A DNA stretch of 5,647 bases from Spirochaetota bacterium (GCA_017998475.1 JAGODA010000217.1:1-5647), one strand, 5' to 3'. Shown: positions 1-5,186, counted from the first letter of the stretch. The notes: generated by a model not told the origin, from the sequence alone. Made by a program: numbers and translations.

Positions 1-191
1 ACTATTATGATGGTGGTAGATATGATGACGACGAGGATTCCGACGCGGGAGTAGAGGGTTTCTTCGGCTTCGAGTTCGACCTTGCGGGGCCGCTCGCCCT
101 TATGCTCGAGGCGCGCTACGTGGTGCACGATATCGCGAACCGCGACCAGAACATGATAAAGCTCGGCGCCGGTATCCAGTACAGCTTCTGA
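1..191 (+). CDS. Outer-membrane beta-barrel protein, C-terminal fragment
   Basis: This is the last 62 codons of a gene that begins before the window; the first complete codon is at position 3 and the stop is TGA at 189-191. The fragment opens with an acidic, Tyr/Gly/Asp-rich stretch (YYDGGRYDDDEDSD), probably a surface loop. It then shows alternating hydrophobic/polar strands (GFFGFEFDLAG, LALMLEARYVVHD, MIKLGAGIQYSF). The protein ends in phenylalanine after a Tyr-Ser, the terminal-aromatic signature that the BAM complex recognises in outer-membrane barrels. The 'GAGIQYSF' ending is typical of small OmpA/OmpW-like or porin-like barrels, but the family cannot be fixed from this fragment. A strong terminator follows at 211-241. 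The location call is well supported; the function is unknown. Confidence 0.75.
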   Translation, partial: YYDGGRYDDDEDSDAGVEGFFGFEFDLAGPLALMLEARYVVHDIANRDQNMIKLGAGIQYSF

Positions 192-210
192 TAAACTTCG
201 GATACTATAT

Positions 211-241
211 AAAAAGGCGCGGAAACCCTCCGCGCCTTTTT
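211..241. terminator. Bidirectional intrinsic terminator between the OMP gene and pyrE
   Basis: An 8-bp perfect GC-rich stem, GGCGCGGA (216-223) with TCCGCGCC (229-236), closes a 5-nt loop. It is flanked by AAAAA (211-215) and by a T run starting at 237. The T run serves the rightward outer-membrane gene. The A run reads as a U tract for leftward pyrE, whose stop lies at 262-264. Both convergent genes can therefore end here. Confidence 0.9.
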
Positions 242-261
242 TTGTTTCCCGCCTTTCGCTG

Positions 262-828
262 TCAGCCCAGCCGGCGTCGGTCGAAGTCGCCGCGCGTAAA
301 GAGCGATATGACGCTCACCCCGGTCGCCTCGATGGCCTCGCGGCCGCCCTCCTCGCGGTCGATGATCACCACCGCGGCGATTACCTCAAGCCCCGCCTCG
401 CGCATGCGCTCGATCGCCGTAATGGTGGACCCTCCCGTGGTTATCACGTCGTCGATCACCACCACACGCCTTACGCCGTCGAGTATGCCCTCTATCCATT
501 TGGCGGTGCCGTGCTTCTTGGGCTCCTTGCGCACGATGATCGGCTTGATCGACACGCCCTGTCGGTGCGCCTCCAGGCTCGCGGAGAGCGCGATCGGGTC
601 GGCCCCCAGGGTGAGCCCCCCGGCCGCGTCGGGCTTCAGGTTCCGTATGGCCTGAAACGTGAGCACTCCTACCAGCGAGAGCCCCTCGGGATCGAGCGTT
701 GCGGCCTTGCAGTCGAAGTAATACGGGCTCTGGCGCCCGGAAACAAGCGTGAACGGCGGATTGTCGCGATAGATAAAGGATTTCGTGTAGAGGATTTCAA
801 ACAGCCTGTCGCGTTCGGTGTGATGCAT
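262..828 (-). CDS. pyrE: Orotate phosphoribosyltransferase
   Basis: This cytosolic enzyme of de novo pyrimidine synthesis joins orotate to PRPP to give OMP and pyrophosphate. The 188-residue product has the usual type I PRTase length. The PRPP-binding motif VVVIDDVITTGGST lies at residues 122-135, with the paired acidic residues Asp-126/Asp-127. The catalytic loop segment RKEPKKHGT is at residues 100-108, with the Lys and His residues expected for PyrE. The N-terminal hood segment ends in SGRQSPYYFDCK (residues 30-41), the substrate-side motif. The ATG at 826-828 is preceded by AAGGAG (minus strand, 836-841) with 7 nt spacing, which supports this start. The gene is apparently monocistronic and ends at the shared terminator. 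A possible -10 (TATAAA, minus strand, 874-879) lies upstream, but I see no good -35. Confidence 0.96.
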   Translation of the reverse strand: MHHTERDRLFEILYTKSFIYRDNPPFTLVSGRQSPYYFDCKAATLDPEGLSLVGVLTFQAIRNLKPDAAGGLTLGADPIALSASLEAHRQGVSIKPIIVRKEPKKHGTAKWIEGILDGVRRVVVIDDVITTGGSTITAIERMREAGLEVIAAVVIIDREEGGREAIEATGVSVISLFTRGDFDRRRLG

Positions 829-852
829 GGTCGCTCTCCTTGTATGTGCAGC

Positions 853-881
853 ATGTCATGCGCCCGATGGCGCTTTATAAT
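853..881 (+). promoter_or_regulatory. Possible sigma70 promoter reading into the repeat array
   Basis: ATGTCA (853-858, 4 of 6 to the -35 consensus), a 17-nt spacer and a perfect TATAAT (876-881) lie on the plus strand. They are antisense to the pyrE leader and point into the array. The same AT-rich spot gives TATAAA on the minus strand, so it may equally be the pyrE -10. The call rests on motif match alone. Confidence 0.3.
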
Positions 882-963
882 CCTCGGCAACCGGATCGGC
901 CCGGTACCCATATGCAGGCTCCCTTACGGTCCCTGCCAGGGTGAGGAGGCCGACGAGCAAAGG

Positions 964-1709
964 GTGCTCTGACCCCTTATATGGCGCTCTCACGGGAGCC
1001 TTCTCCGATCCCTTGCCAGGCGCTCGTACCTAGGCGGCCGCAGAGTGCGTCCTCAATGCTCTGACACCTTTGGCCGGAGGGTTTACCGAGAGTGCTCTGA
1101 CCCCTTCGGTCAGCCGGCCACAGGGCTTACCAGGAGTGCTCTGACCCCATATCTACGGCCGGCCCCCGGGCCGCCCGGATAAAACCGGATTTACAGTAGG
1201 CCACGGCCGGAACCCTCTCGGTCAGGAATTCATTTTAAGGGTGCTCTGACACCTCTGGCCGGATGGCAATGCTTACTCCATCCCTTCCCATTGTCCAGTC
1301 CGTTTTATGGGGATGGCGGTATTTGCGGGAATCGGTCGATTCCTGAAGGCTTAGCAACATTCGGTTGGCTGGAATGGTGCTCTGACACCGCCGGTCGGTT
1401 CATCGGGATTTATTCTGTACTCGGAAGGCGCTCTGACCCCTTGCCGGGGCGTTCACCAGGTCTTTTTTCATTTTTTGTAGTCCTGGGCTACTGCAAGAGT
1501 GCTCTGACCCCGGATTCTCGGTTTCATGACGAGCCGGGTATTTGTAACCCCCTTACCGGGGTGCTCTGACCCCTTTTTTGCCGGCAATCCCGATTACTAT
1601 GTGCTCTGACACCATCATCGGCGTTCCGGGGCTTCCATTCGGGGTCGTTAAGGTATGTGCTCTGACACCACGCTAGTCCAAATGCACCGATTTAAGATGC
1701 TCTGACACC
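964..1709 (+). repeat. Array of twelve direct copies of a 13-bp motif, GTGCTCTGAC(C/A)CC
   Basis: Twelve copies, all in one orientation, start at 964, 1056, 1092, 1136, 1241, 1377, 1428, 1499, 1561, 1601, 1657 and 1697. The core GCTCTGAC is invariant. Position 1 is A in the copies at 1056 and 1697, and position 2 is C in the copy at 1428. The eleventh base is C in six copies (964, 1092, 1136, 1428, 1499, 1561) and A in six (1056, 1241, 1377, 1601, 1657, 1697). Start-to-start distances range from 36 to 136 bp. Many copies are followed by T-rich sequence and then GGCCGG or GCCGG, and several are preceded by ACCAGG, ACCGAG or ACCGGG, so the underlying unit is longer and has decayed. Irregular spacing and the short repeat argue against CRISPR. 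The array begins in the pyrE upstream region and ends 17 bp past the rarA stop. From memory, the reverse complement GGGGTCAGAGCAC resembles motifs seen near Y1/REP-associated transposase genes, but no such gene is present here. Confidence 0.9.
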
Positions 1710-1726
1710 ATGATTCAGGGTTTCCG

Positions 1727-3061
1727 TTATTTCCCGAAACGCTCCGGCCACAGGCGCGCGAGCCTCTCGGCTATGGCCTTCTCGCTTCCCTCGCTCGAGG
1801 GCCGGTAGTAGTGTTCGGAGGCCAGTTTTTCGGGGAGGTACCGTTCGTGGATAAAATGTCCCTCGTAATCGTGCGGATAGCGGTATCCTTTTGAATAGCC
1901 CATCCCGCTCATGAGCTTGGTCGGTGCGTTTCGAAGGTGCATGGGTATCTCGATGGAAAAATCGCCCGCGCGCTCCTTCGCCTTCATGAGGGCCATGTAC
2001 GAGGCATTGCTCTTGGGTGACGACGCGAGGAAGGTCGCGCACTGGGCCAGGATGATTTCGGCCTCCGGGGGGCCGATGTTCTGGGCCGCGGTCATCGCCG
2101 CGACCGCTATCGGCAGGGCCTGCGGCGAGGCGTTGCCCACGTCCTCCGAGGCGAATATCACCATGCGGCGCGCGATGAACACCGGATCCTCGCCGGAAAC
2201 GAGCATCCGGGCGAGGTAGTAGACCGCCGCGTCGGGGTCGGAACCCCTCATCGACTTGATGAATGCCGAGATGGTATCATAGTGGCGGTCGCCGGCGCGG
2301 TCATAGTATACCACAACGCCGCGAAGCGCCTCGGCGATCACCTGGTCGGTTATCGGCCCCTCTCCTGCCAGGAGGGCCGCCTGTTCGAGCACGTTGAGCA
2401 TACGCCGCGCGTCACCCTGCGCCAGGGCGACGAGTTTTTCCTTTTCCGAAGTGTCGATCCGCACACCCGACGCGGCAAGCGCCGGATCTCCCTCGAGCGC
2501 GCCTTCGAGTATCCGCATGAGGTCCTTTTCCGCAAGCGGGTGCAGGCGAACCACCCTGCAGCGGGAGAGAAGCGGCGCTATCACCTGAAACGAGGGATTC
2601 TCCGTGGTCGCTCCTATGAGTACGATGTCCCCGGATTCGACCGCGCCGAGGACCGCGTCCTGCTGGGCCTTGTTGAAACGGTGTATTTCATCGAGGAAGA
2701 GAAGGGTCTGCACACCGTTCTTCCGGTTTTCCTTCCCGCGTTCGATCACCTTGCGCACCTCGGGCACACCCGACGAGACCGCGCTGAGAAAATGCGCTTC
2801 CATGCCGCAATGTCCGGCGATAAGCCGCGCCAGGGTTGTCTTTCCGCATCCCGGCTCCCCCCACAACAGCATGGAGAACACGGTCTTTTTGTCTATCACG
2901 GAACGCAGTATTTTCCCCGGCCCGAGAAGGTGCTCCTGGCCGACAAACGCCTCCAGTGTCCCGGGACGACAGCGTTCGGCCAGCGGGCGTATGTCTCTGT
3001 CGTTTTCCATAATATTGTATCGTCTTATCTGAGCGAACCTGTCCGCCGGTCCGGTCAGCAT
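1727..3061 (-). CDS. rarA: Replication-associated recombination AAA+ ATPase RarA (MgsA)
   Basis: RarA/MgsA is a cytosolic AAA+ ATPase related to clamp loaders and Werner-interacting proteins; it acts at stalled replication forks and gaps, with SSB as a known partner. With the start used here the product has 444 residues, close to E. coli RarA (447). Motifs in order: PLAERCRPGTLEAFVGQEHLLG near residues 25-47, Walker A GEPGCGKT at 68-75, Walker B LLFLDE at 120-125 followed by IHRFNKAQQDA, sensor 1 GATTENPSF at 150-158, an arginine finger in LLSRCR near 165-168, and sensor 2 GDARR at 216-220. The C-terminal oligomerisation domain contains the hallmark GDRHYDTISAFIKSMRGS (from 257) and HLRNAPTKLM (375-384). 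The start at 3059-3061 follows AGGAAGG at good spacing. An alternative ATG at 3008-3010 would give 427 residues but has a weak ribosome site. A longer frame to 3133 begins inside a repeat and is rejected. Confidence 0.94.
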   Translation of the reverse strand: MLTGPADRFAQIRRYNIMENDRDIRPLAERCRPGTLEAFVGQEHLLGPGKILRSVIDKKTVFSMLLWGEPGCGKTTLARLIAGHCGMEAHFLSAVSSGVPEVRKVIERGKENRKNGVQTLLFLDEIHRFNKAQQDAVLGAVESGDIVLIGATTENPSFQVIAPLLSRCRVVRLHPLAEKDLMRILEGALEGDPALAASGVRIDTSEKEKLVALAQGDARRMLNVLEQAALLAGEGPITDQVIAEALRGVVVYYDRAGDRHYDTISAFIKSMRGSDPDAAVYYLARMLVSGEDPVFIARRMVIFASEDVGNASPQALPIAVAAMTAAQNIGPPEAEIILAQCATFLASSPKSNASYMALMKAKERAGDFSIEIPMHLRNAPTKLMSGMGYSKGYRYPHDYEGHFIHERYLPEKLASEHYYRPSSEGSEKAIAERLARLWPERFGK

Positions 3062-3086
3062 CGGCCTTCCTAACAGGAAGAGGCCG
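3062..3086 (-). promoter_or_regulatory. Hairpin that encloses the rarA Shine-Dalgarno
   Basis: On the mRNA strand CGGCC-TC-TTCCT, loop GTT, then AGGAA-GGCCG form a 10-bp stem with a 2-nt bulge. On the plus strand the arms are 3062-3071 and 3075-3086. The 3' arm contains the AGGAAGG Shine-Dalgarno and abuts the ATG at 3059-3061, so folding would hide the ribosome site. It could be a translational control element, or a chance palindrome if translation starts at 3010 instead. Confidence 0.5.
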
Positions 3087-3118
3087 GTGGATTGGGACGG
3101 GACGTTCTCTGGCGAGAG

Positions 3119-3131
3119 GTGCTCTGACCCC
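3119..3131 (+). repeat. Solitary copy of GTGCTCTGACCCC upstream of rarA
   Basis: A perfect copy of the array motif, 58 bp upstream of the chosen rarA start. It is in the same orientation as the array copies. Read on the minus strand with the two bases before it, it gives ATGGGGTCAGAGCAC, which creates a spurious in-frame ATG for rarA. Confidence 0.88.
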
Positions 3132-3244
3132 ATTTCAGAATGACTGCAATAAATATCCCGCTATTTAACTGCGAAATGCCTTCCTTTCGGTCTGTTTTCT
3201 TATTTATGCCGGTCTGTGCACCTGATTCCCGCCCCGCGGTAAGG

Positions 3245-3257
3245 GTGCTCTGACCCC
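3245..3257 (+). repeat. Solitary copy of GTGCTCTGACCCC between rarA and rpsU
   Basis: A second perfect copy, 126 bp from the one at 3119, in the same orientation and followed by TTTT. It sits 47 bp before the rpsU terminator. I see no gene or convincing promoter in the rest of 3087-3303. Confidence 0.88.
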
Positions 3258-3303
3258 TTTTCTGGGGGTATGGCTTCATTAGCCGATAGCATTGCGCAGG
3301 CAT

Positions 3304-3333
3304 AAAAAAATCCGGCGTGAACCGGATTTTTTT
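3304..3333. terminator. Intrinsic terminator of rpsU, symmetric
   Basis: ATCCGG (3310-3315) pairs with CCGGAT (3322-3327) around a 6-nt loop. The stem is flanked by a run of seven A (3304-3310) and a run of seven T (3327-3333). On the minus strand it lies about 20 bp after the rpsU stop and ends in a U tract, so it terminates rpsU and insulates rarA. It would also work rightward. Confidence 0.88.
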
Positions 3334-3353
3334 GTGGTACTTCAGCCCCGGGA

Positions 3354-3617
3354 TTACTCCTCGTCGGTGCGCTCTTTCGTTACAACGCGGACATTAACGA
3401 AACGCCGCCCCCGGCTCTGCGCCGCGAACCGCCTGATCTTCTTGATCCGACGCCTTTCGGCCTCTTCTTTTTTGCGCTTTTTTTCTTCGCTGGGTTTCTC
3501 GTAATACCTGCGGCGCTTGAGCTCCTTGAAAATACCTTCGAACGCCATCTTCTTTTTAAGGTTTTTGAAGGCCTTTTCGATATCGCCGTTTACTTCAACT
3601 TCTATAGGGCTGGGCAT
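3354..3617 (-). CDS. rpsU: Small ribosomal subunit protein bS21
   Basis: bS21 is a small basic protein of the 30S platform needed for efficient initiation through the Shine-Dalgarno helix. The product has 87 residues. The core matches the family: an N-terminal beta segment (PIEVEVNGDIEKAFKNLKKKM), then ELKRRRYYEKPSEEKKRKK, where YEKPS is the diagnostic motif, followed by a highly basic helix. Compared with the ~70-residue enterobacterial protein it has a C-terminal extension ending VRVVTKERTDEE. The ATG at 3615-3617 (MPSP) fits the family N-terminus. An in-frame TTG at 3636-3638 would add seven residues (MKGCEKQ) and is less likely. AAAGGA lies a little far upstream (12 nt) and GTGAG closer, so the ribosome site is modest. 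The gene is a single-gene unit with its own promoter and terminator. Confidence 0.93.
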   Translation of the reverse strand: MPSPIEVEVNGDIEKAFKNLKKKMAFEGIFKELKRRRYYEKPSEEKKRKKEEAERRRIKKIRRFAAQSRGRRFVNVRVVTKERTDEE

Positions 3618-3653
3618 CTGCTTCTCACATCCTTTCAAGTGTAATTTTAGCCG

Positions 3654-3682
3654 ACTCTATTGACGCACGCGTATTTTGTCAA
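3654..3682 (-). promoter_or_regulatory. Sigma70-type promoter of rpsU
   Basis: On the minus strand, TTGACA (3677-3682, perfect -35) is followed by 17 nt and TAGAGT (3654-3659, 4 of 6 to the -10). Transcription would begin near 3647, giving a leader of about 30 nt before the rpsU ATG. The -35 lies inside a TTGAC...GTCAA inverted repeat (3660-3664 and 3678-3682). Confidence 0.6.
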
Positions 3683-3683
3683 T

Positions 3684-3726
3684 AAAAAATACACTACGGC
3701 GCGCCATCGGTTCGATACGCGCGCCG
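3684..3726 (-). terminator. Terminator-like hairpin after the YtfJ-like gene
   Basis: On the minus strand, CGGCGCGC pairs perfectly with GCGCGCCG (plus-strand arms 3697-3704 and 3719-3726). An inner ATCG/CGAT stem around a 3-nt loop sits inside. A run of six T (3684-3689) follows the stem by 7 nt. The hairpin lies 28 bp after the YtfJ-like stop and just ahead of the rpsU -35, so it should stop read-through into rpsU. The offset of the U tract lowers confidence in efficiency. Confidence 0.65.
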
Positions 3727-3754
3727 CATATGCTTGATAATCGCTGATTAAAGC

Positions 3755-4291
3755 CTACTTCCCGGCTATAAGTGATTCGACCAGCCCAACAATCTTCGCG
3801 ATTTCGGCGGCATTGGCCGGATTGCTCTTCCTGAAGTAGTTGATGTATTTCACCTTGCGGTCCTTGCCTATGACCATGCACACCGAAGCGTCGTTGCAAT
3901 TGGCAAGCCCCCATGCGTTTTTAAGAGCATAATTCGGATCTGTCAATATCTTGGTGTTGTATTTCTGCTCCTTGCCCTTGATGACCTTGCGAATGATGAA
4001 ATTCGGCGCCTTGGAATCCTTCAGGTTCGCGATCCCCTGGCCGCGATACTGGGCCTCCGGGAACTTTTTCGCCTTGAGGGCATCGGATACCGGGTCACTC
4101 AGGTCGGCGGCGTCAGCATCGTTATAGAATACCGTGAGCACTTTCGCACCGAGATCGGGTATCTGTGCGGGATTATCGATCGCATCGCGAATCGTTACGT
4201 TCGATACCGTGTCGCCGACACCCGCGGCGTCAAGCTGTCCGACGAAAAACGCCAGGGACAGAATAAGAGCCAAAATCGCGACTTTTTTCAT
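3755..4291 (-). CDS. Secreted YtfJ-like thioredoxin-fold protein
   Basis: The product has 178 residues with a clear signal peptide: MKK, a hydrophobic core (VAILALILSLAFFVG), and likely cleavage after QLDA or QLDAA near residue 22-23, so it is exported to the periplasm. The mature part resembles the YtfJ/HI0045 family: an early beta strand VLTVFYNDADAADLSDPVSDAL in the thioredoxin-like position, then KKFPEAQYRGQGIANLKDSKAP, then ILTDPNYALKNAWGLANCNDASVCMVIGKDRKVKYI, matching the family's 'D..G.....W.L......V.V.DKDG.V'. Only two cysteines are present (132 and 138, spaced CX5C) and there is no CXXC, so a classical disulfide reductase role is unlikely. YtfJ function is not established. The ATG at 4289-4291 was chosen because it starts the signal peptide and follows GAGGGGGG; an upstream extension to 4354 has no signal logic. 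The gene is divergent from the DUF2147 gene. Confidence 0.8.
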   Translation of the reverse strand: MKKVAILALILSLAFFVGQLDAAGVGDTVSNVTIRDAIDNPAQIPDLGAKVLTVFYNDADAADLSDPVSDALKAKKFPEAQYRGQGIANLKDSKAPNFIIRKVIKGKEQKYNTKILTDPNYALKNAWGLANCNDASVCMVIGKDRKVKYINYFRKSNPANAAEIAKIVGLVESLIAGK

Positions 4292-4356
4292 GGATAAAAC
4301 CCCCCTCTTGAATAGTGTAGAATATGTACGGACTTTTATTCCGTGGTCTGCCATAC

Positions 4357-4385
4357 AGGCTACCCGCCGAGGGCACGCTTGTCAA
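4357..4385 (-). promoter_or_regulatory. Candidate promoter for the YtfJ-like gene
   Basis: On the minus strand a perfect TTGACA (4380-4385) lies 17 nt before TAGCCT (4357-4362). The -10 is poor (3 of 6). The position, about 70 bp before the start codon, is suitable. Its -35 overlaps the -35 of the rightward promoter. Confidence 0.4.
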
Positions 4386-4408
4386 CACATTATACTTTTC
4401 GTTATAAT
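4379..4408 (+). promoter_or_regulatory. Sigma70-type promoter toward the DUF2147 gene
   Basis: TTGTCA (4379-4384, 5 of 6) is followed by 18 nt and a perfect TATAAT (4403-4408), the best rightward promoter match in the window. Transcription would start near 4415, leaving a leader of about 300 nt. Confidence 0.6.
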
Positions 4409-4428
4409 ACTCACGGGTGCATGCCGGT

Positions 4429-4443
4429 ATCGCGAATCGCGAT
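4429..4443. promoter_or_regulatory. Dyad ATCGCG-AAT-CGCGAT just after the promoter
   Basis: A perfect 6-bp inverted repeat with a 3-bp centre, about 15-30 bp past the predicted rightward start site. This is a typical place for a repressor operator, but no regulator is known; it could also be a small RNA stem. Confidence 0.35.
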
Positions 4444-4473
4444 GTGTGAGACGGGTCCTCCGCAACCCTATGG

Positions 4474-4508
4474 CCGGTCATATCAACCGGACCGGAGGAT
4501 ATGACCGG
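4474..4508. repeat. 11-bp perfect inverted repeat in the DUF2147 leader
   Basis: CCGGTCATATC (4474-4484) and GATATGACCGG (4498-4508) are exact inverse copies around 13 bp. No T run follows, so this is not an intrinsic terminator. The loop segment CGGAGGA (4493-4499) is also complementary to TCCTCCG at 4456-4462, so two mutually exclusive RNA folds are possible. Confidence 0.7.
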
Positions 4509-4536
4509 ACCAACTCTGCCTGTCGCCTATTTATGC

Positions 4537-4564
4537 TTGACCTAAGCACTGGCAGGGGTATATG
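4537..4564 (+). promoter_or_regulatory. Second candidate promoter for the DUF2147 gene
   Basis: TTGACC (4537-4542, 5 of 6), a 16-nt spacer and TATATG (4559-4564, 4 of 6). It would give a shorter leader of about 150 nt and lies downstream of the inverted repeats. Confidence 0.35.
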
Positions 4565-4717
4565 CTCATTTGCATGGGCAGTTCAGTATACTTTGGATAA
4601 TTCGCCGCTTTATTTCCGAACGGTTTTCCTCCCCGGAAGGGACAGAGCGATGATCGGCAGGATTCCGCGGGATTTGTTCATGGTATATCATTTATCCATC
4701 AAGGAGGATTCACAGAC

Positions 4718-5176
4718 ATGACAGGCGCCAGAAGAACCGTTTTTACCCTCATCATGATCGCGGCGTTCGCTTTCGCTTCGGCCGGCTTATTCGCGGAGCC
4801 CTCACCGGTAGGGACATGGAAGACCATCGACGACGTCACCAAGGAAGCAAAGTCCTTCCTTGAAATCACCGAGAAAGACGGCAAGCTCTACGGCAAGGTC
4901 GTCAAGCTCGTAAAGAAACCCGGCGAAGATCCCAATCCCCTCTGCACCAAGTGCACGGGCGCGAACAAGGACAAGCCGATCATCGGCATGACCATCATGT
5001 GGGGCCTCTCCAAGGATGGTGACGCATATACCGGCGGAAAGATCATGGATCCCGACAACGGCAAGACTTACAGCTGCAAGATCAAGGTCATCGACGGCGG
5101 CAAGCGCCTCGAGGTCCGCGGTTTTATCGGCATTTCGCTGGCCGGCCGCTCCCAGTACTGGGTGAAGGCGGACTAG
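4718..5176 (+). CDS. Secreted DUF2147 family protein
   Basis: The product has 152 residues. It begins with a signal peptide (MTGARR, hydrophobic core TLIMIAAFAFASAG, likely cleavage after LFA at residue 26). The rest is a single DUF2147 domain: SPVGTWKTIDDVTKEAKSFLEI at the start, then DGKLYGKVVKLVKKPGEDPNPLC, DKPIIGMTIMWGL, GGKIMDPDNGKTYSCKI, and RLEVRGFIGISLAGRSQYW near the end. This order and spacing are characteristic; the domain is a lipocalin-like beta-barrel found in many diderm bacteria, with no established function. Three cysteines occur: CTKC (76 and 79) and 120. The ATG at 4718 follows AAGGAGG (4701-4707) with a 10-nt spacer. The product is probably periplasmic, like the divergent YtfJ-like protein, which hints at envelope roles but proves none. 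Confidence 0.9.
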   Translation: MTGARRTVFTLIMIAAFAFASAGLFAEPSPVGTWKTIDDVTKEAKSFLEITEKDGKLYGKVVKLVKKPGEDPNPLCTKCTGANKDKPIIGMTIMWGLSKDGDAYTGGKIMDPDNGKTYSCKIKVIDGGKRLEVRGFIGISLAGRSQYWVKAD

Positions 5177-5186
5177 TTCGATCCCG

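Larger units (their letters stand above)
829..1726. other. Gene-free intergenic region holding the repeat array
   Basis: About 900 bp between the pyrE start and the rarA stop hold no credible gene. The open frames here lack ribosome sites and run through several copies of the 13-bp repeat. The first ~135 bp, next to pyrE, should hold its promoter and leader; they also contain the small palindrome CCCTGCCAGGG (931-941). The rest, 964-1709, is the repeat array. The DNA between copies is rich in GGCC, CCGG and CCAGG words and in short imperfect inverted repeats, for example around 1156-1190. No intrinsic terminator for rarA is visible after its stop at 1727. Confidence 0.8.
4292..4717. other. 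Divergent intergenic region between two secreted-protein genes
   Basis: These 426 bp separate the leftward YtfJ-like gene from the rightward DUF2147 gene. They hold a strong rightward promoter match at 4379-4408, a leftward -35 overlapping it, a second rightward promoter candidate at 4537-4564, a small dyad at 4429-4443 and an 11-bp inverted repeat at 4474-4508. Frames crossing the region are antisense or lack ribosome sites; I find no gene. If the 4379 promoter is used, the DUF2147 leader is about 300 nt. Confidence 0.7.

Noticed and set aside
511..972. Plus-strand open frame antisense to pyrE
   Set aside because: It overlaps the well-supported pyrE on the opposite strand; its composition reflects pyrE codon bias.
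1291..1569. Plus-strand open frame of 92 codons in the array
   Set aside because: It runs through four copies of the repeat, resembles no family I recognise and shows no ribosome site.
964..1709. CRISPR array
   Set aside because: The repeat is only 13 bp, intervals vary from 36 to 136 bp, and there are no cas genes in the window.
2282..3073. Long plus-strand open frame of 263 codons antisense to rarA
   Set aside because: It is the complement of conserved RarA motifs and has no recognisable domain or ribosome site.
3070..3303. Small minus-strand open frame upstream of rarA
   Set aside because: It contains two repeat copies and the rarA leader hairpin, and has no family features.
3660..3688. 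Plus-strand promoter TTGACG-N17-TAAAAA
   Set aside because: It would run antisense into the YtfJ-like gene, the -10 is weak, and the bases are better explained by the rpsU promoter and the adjacent T run.
4550..4567. Sigma54 promoter (CTGGCAGGGGTATATGCT)
   Set aside because: The GG to GC spacing is one base too long and the -12 element is TATGC, not TTGC.
4134..4721. Plus-strand open frame of 195 codons
   Set aside because: It is antisense to the signal peptide region of the YtfJ-like gene and then runs through the divergent promoter region; no domain is seen.
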